64,000 bases of DNA. Source: Pleurostoma richardsiae (Eukaryota > Ascomycota > Sordariomycetes > Calosphaeriales > Pleurostomataceae). A program made the translations under genes and the position numbers. Location of the stretch: assembly GCA_030052745.1 (NCBI GenBank), contig JANBVO010000008.1, positions 827,200-891,199 of the forward strand, written 5' to 3'. Below, in pieces: positions 59,926 to 64,000 of the stretch. The notes beneath the pieces were generated by a model, which was not told where the DNA came from, searched no databases, and saw nothing but the letters and a program-made list of their open reading frames with translations. The first letter of the stretch is position 1. Every line of letters begins with the position of its first letter.

Positions 59926-60423
59926 AGGCGCGGCAAACCCCCTTCTTCTCCTTTTCTTTATGCTTTCCTGGAAGCATTGCATCTCTCGACGGCCCTATGT
60001 GCAGCACTGGGGATCGAGCAGGGGACTCGTTGGACCGACCAAAAGTAGCGTTATTGCATGCATATGATATCTATGTCAGGGGGCTTTTCCATGGGAGTGT
60101 TCGAAAATCGGCTCAAGCTGTATAGCAGGCCGTTCTATATATTTATTCCATGCAGAGGAGAGGTCTCTGGTATTCCACAAGCACCGTGACCGTGCTGAAT
60201 TGGTACATCTACAAAGAATCTGCCAAAATTCCGGGACCAGCAACGCCGGTCCGTTCTCGCTCTCCAATGTCAGCATGTGACCGGCTCATACAATGCGACC
60301 AACTGATCCGTTTTCCCTTGCATCTTCGTAGTCGTACAACTGCGTCTTTCCCCTTAGCCTAGATGGGTACCGATGGGCATCGAAAGCTAGCCCTTCCCTA
60401 TCGACCACACATTCCGACTGTGC
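59926..60423. terminator. Convergent 3' region, STB6-like / TIM10
   Basis: 498 bp between converging stop codons. Nothing else is recognised; both transcription terminators should lie here. Confidence 0.5.
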
Positions 60424-60831
60424 TTATTGGCCAAAGAAGCCGCCGCCGCCGCCGCCGCCGCCTCCCATCTGCTTCTGCTGCTCTCCCTGCAGGATGTCCG
60501 ACACCTTCATCTGCACGTCGATGAACTTTGCGGCGCAGCGGTCCAGGCACACGCTCTCGCCCTTATTGAGCTCGCCCTCCCGGTAGTCCGTGGGGATGCA
60601 CTTCTTCTGGCATGCCTTGTTGAGGCTGTTCGGCGCATTCAAGGTTAGCATAAGAGAGAGATTTTCGCATTAAACAAGCTCGAGATGAAGTAAGAAGGGA
60701 AAGCCTTGGGCAAGGCTAGGACGGGCTTCGTACCGGTTGTGCAGGTCGGCGAGGAACTTCATCTCCGTCTCGACGGCGGCGATCTTCTCTGCCGACGAGG
60801 GCTGGGGGCGTCCGAGGCCGAAGAAAGACAT
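60424..60831 (-). CDS. tim10: Mitochondrial intermembrane-space chaperone TIM10
   Basis: Two exons: 60831-60734 ([20 protein letters not shown]...) and 60625-60424, with a 108-bp intron; 99 aa. The joined sequence reads [14 protein letters not shown] and then GESVCLDRC: the twin CX3C motifs that define small Tim proteins and are oxidised by Mia40/Erv1. With Tim9 it forms the hexamer that escorts hydrophobic carriers across the intermembrane space to TIM22. The C-terminus is unusual: nine consecutive glycines from GGA plus eight GGC codons (60439-60465), then FFGQ. TIM9 is the alternative name, but the KIPxDYREGEL-type spacing ([15 protein letters not shown]) favours TIM10. Confidence 0.93.
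60439..60465 (-). repeat. GCC/GGC trinucleotide repeat encoding poly-glycine
   Basis: Eight perfect GCC units plus one TCC on the plus strand encode nine glycines near the TIM10 C-terminus. The length may vary between strains. Confidence 0.9.
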
Positions 60832-61350
60832 GTTGGGCGGTATCGATGCGGTCTCGGGAGGTCCGGACAGAGGGAGGTGGTGGTGGTGGTGGCAGTGGTA
60901 GATGTGTGGTTTGTGCCTGGATGGAGCTTTCCGAAGCTGAAAGGGACCTCGAAAATTGCAAGTCCCCCCGGTCCAGTGACGTCGGGTCGGATTCCGCCCA
61001 GCTGTGGAGAATATTTTATGCGTTCCGCCCGATTGGCCAATCGATCCGACACCCGACAAGCATCGCCAGCCAGCAAAATTTCCAGGAGAGCTGGAGCTCT
61101 AAGTAGTATTATGGTAGTGAGCTTCCTTCATCCCAGAGTCAGTCTGCGCACTGCCGGCATGCATGAGACGGTGAGTGGTTCCCTTTGCTTGTAACCTCTA
61201 TTCCCCCTCAATATGATGAAAATCTATGACATCAAGAACCGTTGCGATTGACACCCTCGGGTGCATGAGAATAACTGCCTGCTTTTCTGACTGCTACTCT
61301 GCCCATGAGCTCTACCTGCTGCATCCCGGTACTGTTGAATCGTGCTGATC
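60832..61350. promoter_or_regulatory. Divergent promoter region, TIM10 / mitochondrial LysRS
   Basis: 519 bp between the start codons of two mitochondrial-protein genes. It includes (GGT)5 at 60876-60890, probably in the TIM10 5' UTR, and the double CCAAT palindrome at 61030-61043. Confidence 0.65.
61030..61043. promoter_or_regulatory. Palindromic double CCAAT box
   Basis: CGATTGGCCAATCG is a perfect 14-bp palindrome holding one CCAAT box on each strand, 199 bp from the TIM10 start and 308 bp from the LysRS start. CCAAT is bound by the fungal HAP/CBC complex, which controls respiratory and iron-related genes; binding here is inferred. Confidence 0.6.
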
Positions 61351-63216
61351 ATGAGCGCAATAGGTGGCGCGATGAACACCTCGCAGCTGTCCCTCCAGTT
61401 CCTGCGACCCTATGCCTTCGGATCTCTTCCGCTCCGACGCCCGGCATACCTCGCTTTCTATGAGCTCGTCAGTGCTCGTGGCGCATGCCGAATAGGGCGG
61501 CAGACCCGGTGCCTGGCCACCGCGCGGCAGCAAGGCGCGGATGGAGGAGAGTATGATCCAGAGAAGACGAGCGCTTTCATAGCTGGACGTATACGAAAGC
61601 TCTCCGAAGCACATGCTCTCTCCTATCCGAGACTGGAACATCATGGGACTGCGATGACCATTCCAGCGTTCAGGGAGAAGTTTAAGGGGCAGCTGGCGGG
61701 CTCTTATACGGACCAGGAAGTAGCCCTACATGGTTAGTACCTTGTCTTCCTGTGCCATCGCATACAGCTGTGTTAACGCTCTCTAGGCCGCATTCGATCT
61801 ATTCGGCGGGCCAGCTCCAAGCTCCTCTTTATTGATCTTGTCGAAGAGTTCGAGCGAGTCCAGGGGCTGTGTAACTACGGCAAGTTTGACAGCAATAATG
61901 TCAGCCTAGAGCAGTTCAAGAGTATCGCTCGTCTACTGCAGAGAGGTGATCATGTAGCTATCACTGGCCGAGTCACCCGTACCCCGACCGGGGAGCTCAC
62001 TCTCGAGGCTACGGAGCTCCCTCGATTACTGTCCCCTAGCTTAGTCCCCATTCCTGAGAAGCTTCAAGATGAGGACCAAAGGATCCAAAACCGGCACCTC
62101 GACATGCTGGTCAACCAGGAGACAGCAGACGTCCTGCGCTTGCGGTCATACGTCATCAAGTACATGAGGGACTTCTTCCATGACCGAGGCTTTCTCGAAT
62201 TCCAGACTCCAATACTGGCTGGGAATGCCAGTGGAGCCACTGCGCGCCCCTTTTCCACCACTGCCTCTGAGTTTCCTGACAAGGAGCTCGCTCTCCGTAT
62301 CGCCCCCGAACTTTGGCTTAAGCGCCTTGTCATAGGCGGCGTTGACAAGGTTTTTGAGATCGGTCCTGCCTTCAGAAACGAAGGCATTGATGCCACTCAT
62401 AACCCGGAGTTCACTACCTGCGAGTTCTACAATGCGTACGCGAATCTGCAGGACTTGATTTCACAAACGGAGCAGCTGCTCACCGGTCTCGCGGAGCATT
62501 CTCAAACTCAGATATCTGAGAAGCTCACATCTCTAGAGCCTATCAACCTCTCAAGTTATGCTCGCCCATACAAGCAACTCGAGTTCATCCCGTCTCTGGA
62601 AGCCGCCCTCGGCTTCCAGTTCCCCGATCTCAACATGGACACCGCCTTTGCAGACTTGCTATCCCTTCTAGAGACCCACGACCTCATAGGCCAGCTGGGC
62701 AGCGCCCCAATCCCGTCGCTCAACAAGCTCCTCGACCGCCTAGCGGCGGTCTACCTCGAGCCTCACTCCGCCACATCCCCGCTGTTTATCACGCACCACC
62801 CGGCCTGCATGGCGCCCCTCTCCAAGTCCTTCACCTGCCCCAAGACGGGGCAGGTGGTCTCCGCGCGCGCGGAGCTCTTCATGGGGGGCCGCGAGCTGGC
62901 CAACATGTACGAGGAGGAGAACGACCCGTTCGCGCAGCGGCGCAAGCTCGTCGAGCAGGCCCGCGCCAAGGAGCAGCAGCAGCGGACGGCGTCATCGGCG
63001 CGCTCGCCCGAGGAAGACGACGAGCCGGCGCACGTCGTCGACGAGAGCTACATCTCCGCGCTGGAGGCGGGGCTGCCTCCCACTGGCGGCTGGGGCTGTG
63101 GCATCGAGAGGCTTGTCATGCTGTTCTCGGGTGCCAGGAGGATCAGCGACTGCTTGAGCTTTGGGACGCTGAGGAACGTCGTGGGGCTGTCGTCTGCGGG
63201 GAGGAAGGACGTCTGA
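61351..63216 (+). CDS. msk1: Lysyl-tRNA synthetase, class II, mitochondrial
   Basis: Two exons, 61351-61732 and 61787-63216, intron 54 bp (GTTAGT ... GTTAAC ... CTAG); 603 aa. The first ~60 residues are Arg/Ser/Leu-rich and poor in acids, a mitochondrial presequence. The anticodon-binding OB domain spans about 130-230 (GRIRSIRRASSKLLFIDLVEE, GDHVAITGRVTRTPTGELTL). The class II catalytic core follows: motif 1 around FLEFQTPIL, motif 2 FEIGPAFRNEGIDATHNPEFTTCEFY, motif 3 GWGCGIERLVMLFSG. The lysine-site signature RNEGIDxxHNPEFT is diagnostic of LysRS. A Gln/Ser/acidic insert of about 30 residues sits between the GGRELANMYEEENDP block and motif 3, absent from bacterial enzymes. The presequence and divergence from TIM10 support a mitochondrial role; the cytosolic enzyme would be a separate gene. 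Confidence 0.95.
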
Positions 63217-64000
63217 TCTCTCTTTCCACCTCTCTGGAGATGTCGAGACTCTGTATGTACGATCTGTGTTATATTTGAACGGTAATATGGCTCTGGTGGC
63301 TCTCTCAACCGACTTCTATCTCAACCGACTTCTATACCACAACAGAACCACGAATGTCTTTATTAAACCCAAATTCGACGTCCTCGCTGCCTTTTCTCCC
63401 TCCACATGCCACCGTTCGTAAGGTGTTACAATGGATCATCATGCCACATGTATGTGCATCTCTGTAGTCTCGATGCCTTCCAATATTGTCGACAGTGTTC
63501 ATGGGATATCAGCACCGATGAAGATACCAACGCAAGCTCCGTCTCACATCATATCTTCGTAGCCAACGTTGAAACCACCCCAGTGTGCCAGACTCCTTTC
63601 AGCTCGCTAATAGGTATCCGTAACGACGACCGGGGAAGATTGGCGGAGCCGCCACCCTCTCGAATACTAACCGAACCTAGCTGGACGTAGGTGTCCGATC
63701 AGTTAGTATCAAGAGTCACAGACCTTGTAGCAATACAAAGCAAGAAGATTCATAGGAAAAGTAATCATCGCATTGTCTGTTTCTGTCCTATCGTGTAATC
63801 AATCTCTGGATGGTCTAGGACGAATTGCTGCCAAATATCGCCTCCAAGAGGCGGCAGCCGTAGGCAAGAAGAAACCCCAAACTCGAAAAGTGTGGCCAGT
63901 AACAATCTGAAGGCCTAGATCCCGCCACTCGTGTCCGCATGAAGCGTCTATGGGAGAGCAACAAGAGATCCACCCCGCGGGGGCCGGGGGGGGGGGGGGG
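63217..64000. other. Right-edge intergenic region ending in a G15 run
   Basis: This is the 3' flank of LysRS. No supported gene is seen. The last bases are CCGCGGGGGCC followed by 15 guanines to the window end (63986-64000), which may be a true homopolymer or a sequencing/assembly edge. Confidence 0.6.

Overview
The window is nuclear DNA of a filamentous ascomycete, most likely a Sordariomycete. Supporting signs are protein-coding genes broken by short introns (about 50-230 bp, mostly GT...AG with CTNAC-like branch sites), GC-rich third codon positions, pyrimidine-rich leaders, a fungal Clr5-domain gene and filamentous-fungus-type versions of KIN4, GWT1 and a hyphal-growth GT2 glycosyltransferase. 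I see no operon structure, plasmid, phage, CRISPR or intact transposon. Species cannot be fixed by eye.

Layout. 1.3-4.9 kb: KIN4-type protein kinase (-). 8.7-10.2 kb: GPI inositol acyltransferase GWT1 (-), divergent from a BTB/POZ protein (+, 11.1-12.4 kb). 13.3-14.0 kb: small P-loop NTPase (+). 20.3-22.1 kb: family-2 glycosyltransferase (-). 32.4-34.2 kb: unrecognised basic/coiled-coil protein (+). 35.7-37.7 kb: amidase (+). 37.9-40.0 kb: Clr5-domain protein (+). 40.5-42.6 kb: mitochondrial D-lactate dehydrogenase (+). 43.2-47.2 kb: RAD50 (+). 47.6-49.5 kb: PP4 regulatory subunit 2 (-), convergent with RAD50. 52.4-53.6 kb: eight-TM Golgi-type membrane protein (+). 54.8-56.3 kb: RMD5/GID2 E3 ligase subunit (-), divergent from a STB6-like Sin3-binding protein (+, 57.1-59.9 kb). 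60.4-60.8 kb: TIM10 (-), divergent from mitochondrial lysyl-tRNA synthetase (+, 61.4-63.2 kb).

The right half (32-64 kb) is gene-dense; the left half holds three long stretches without a recognisable gene: 4.9-8.7, 14.0-20.3 and 22.1-32.4 kb. They carry microsatellites, a C22 tract, short palindromes and recurrent motifs, but no coding pattern I can defend. They are the least explained part of the window and may be long regulatory DNA, non-coding RNA loci or decayed sequence.

Functional links are local. TIM10 and mitochondrial LysRS share a 519-bp intergenic region containing a 14-bp palindrome made of two opposed CCAAT boxes, a plausible bidirectional mitochondrial promoter. RAD50 and the PP4 subunit, both DNA-damage-response genes, lie tail to tail. 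I found no obviously new multi-gene system. The most useful leads are the CCAAT palindrome, splice/stop ambiguities in two genes, palindrome clusters, and the two large intergenic regions. Exon borders come from reading splice sites and keeping the protein continuous; no RNA evidence was available.
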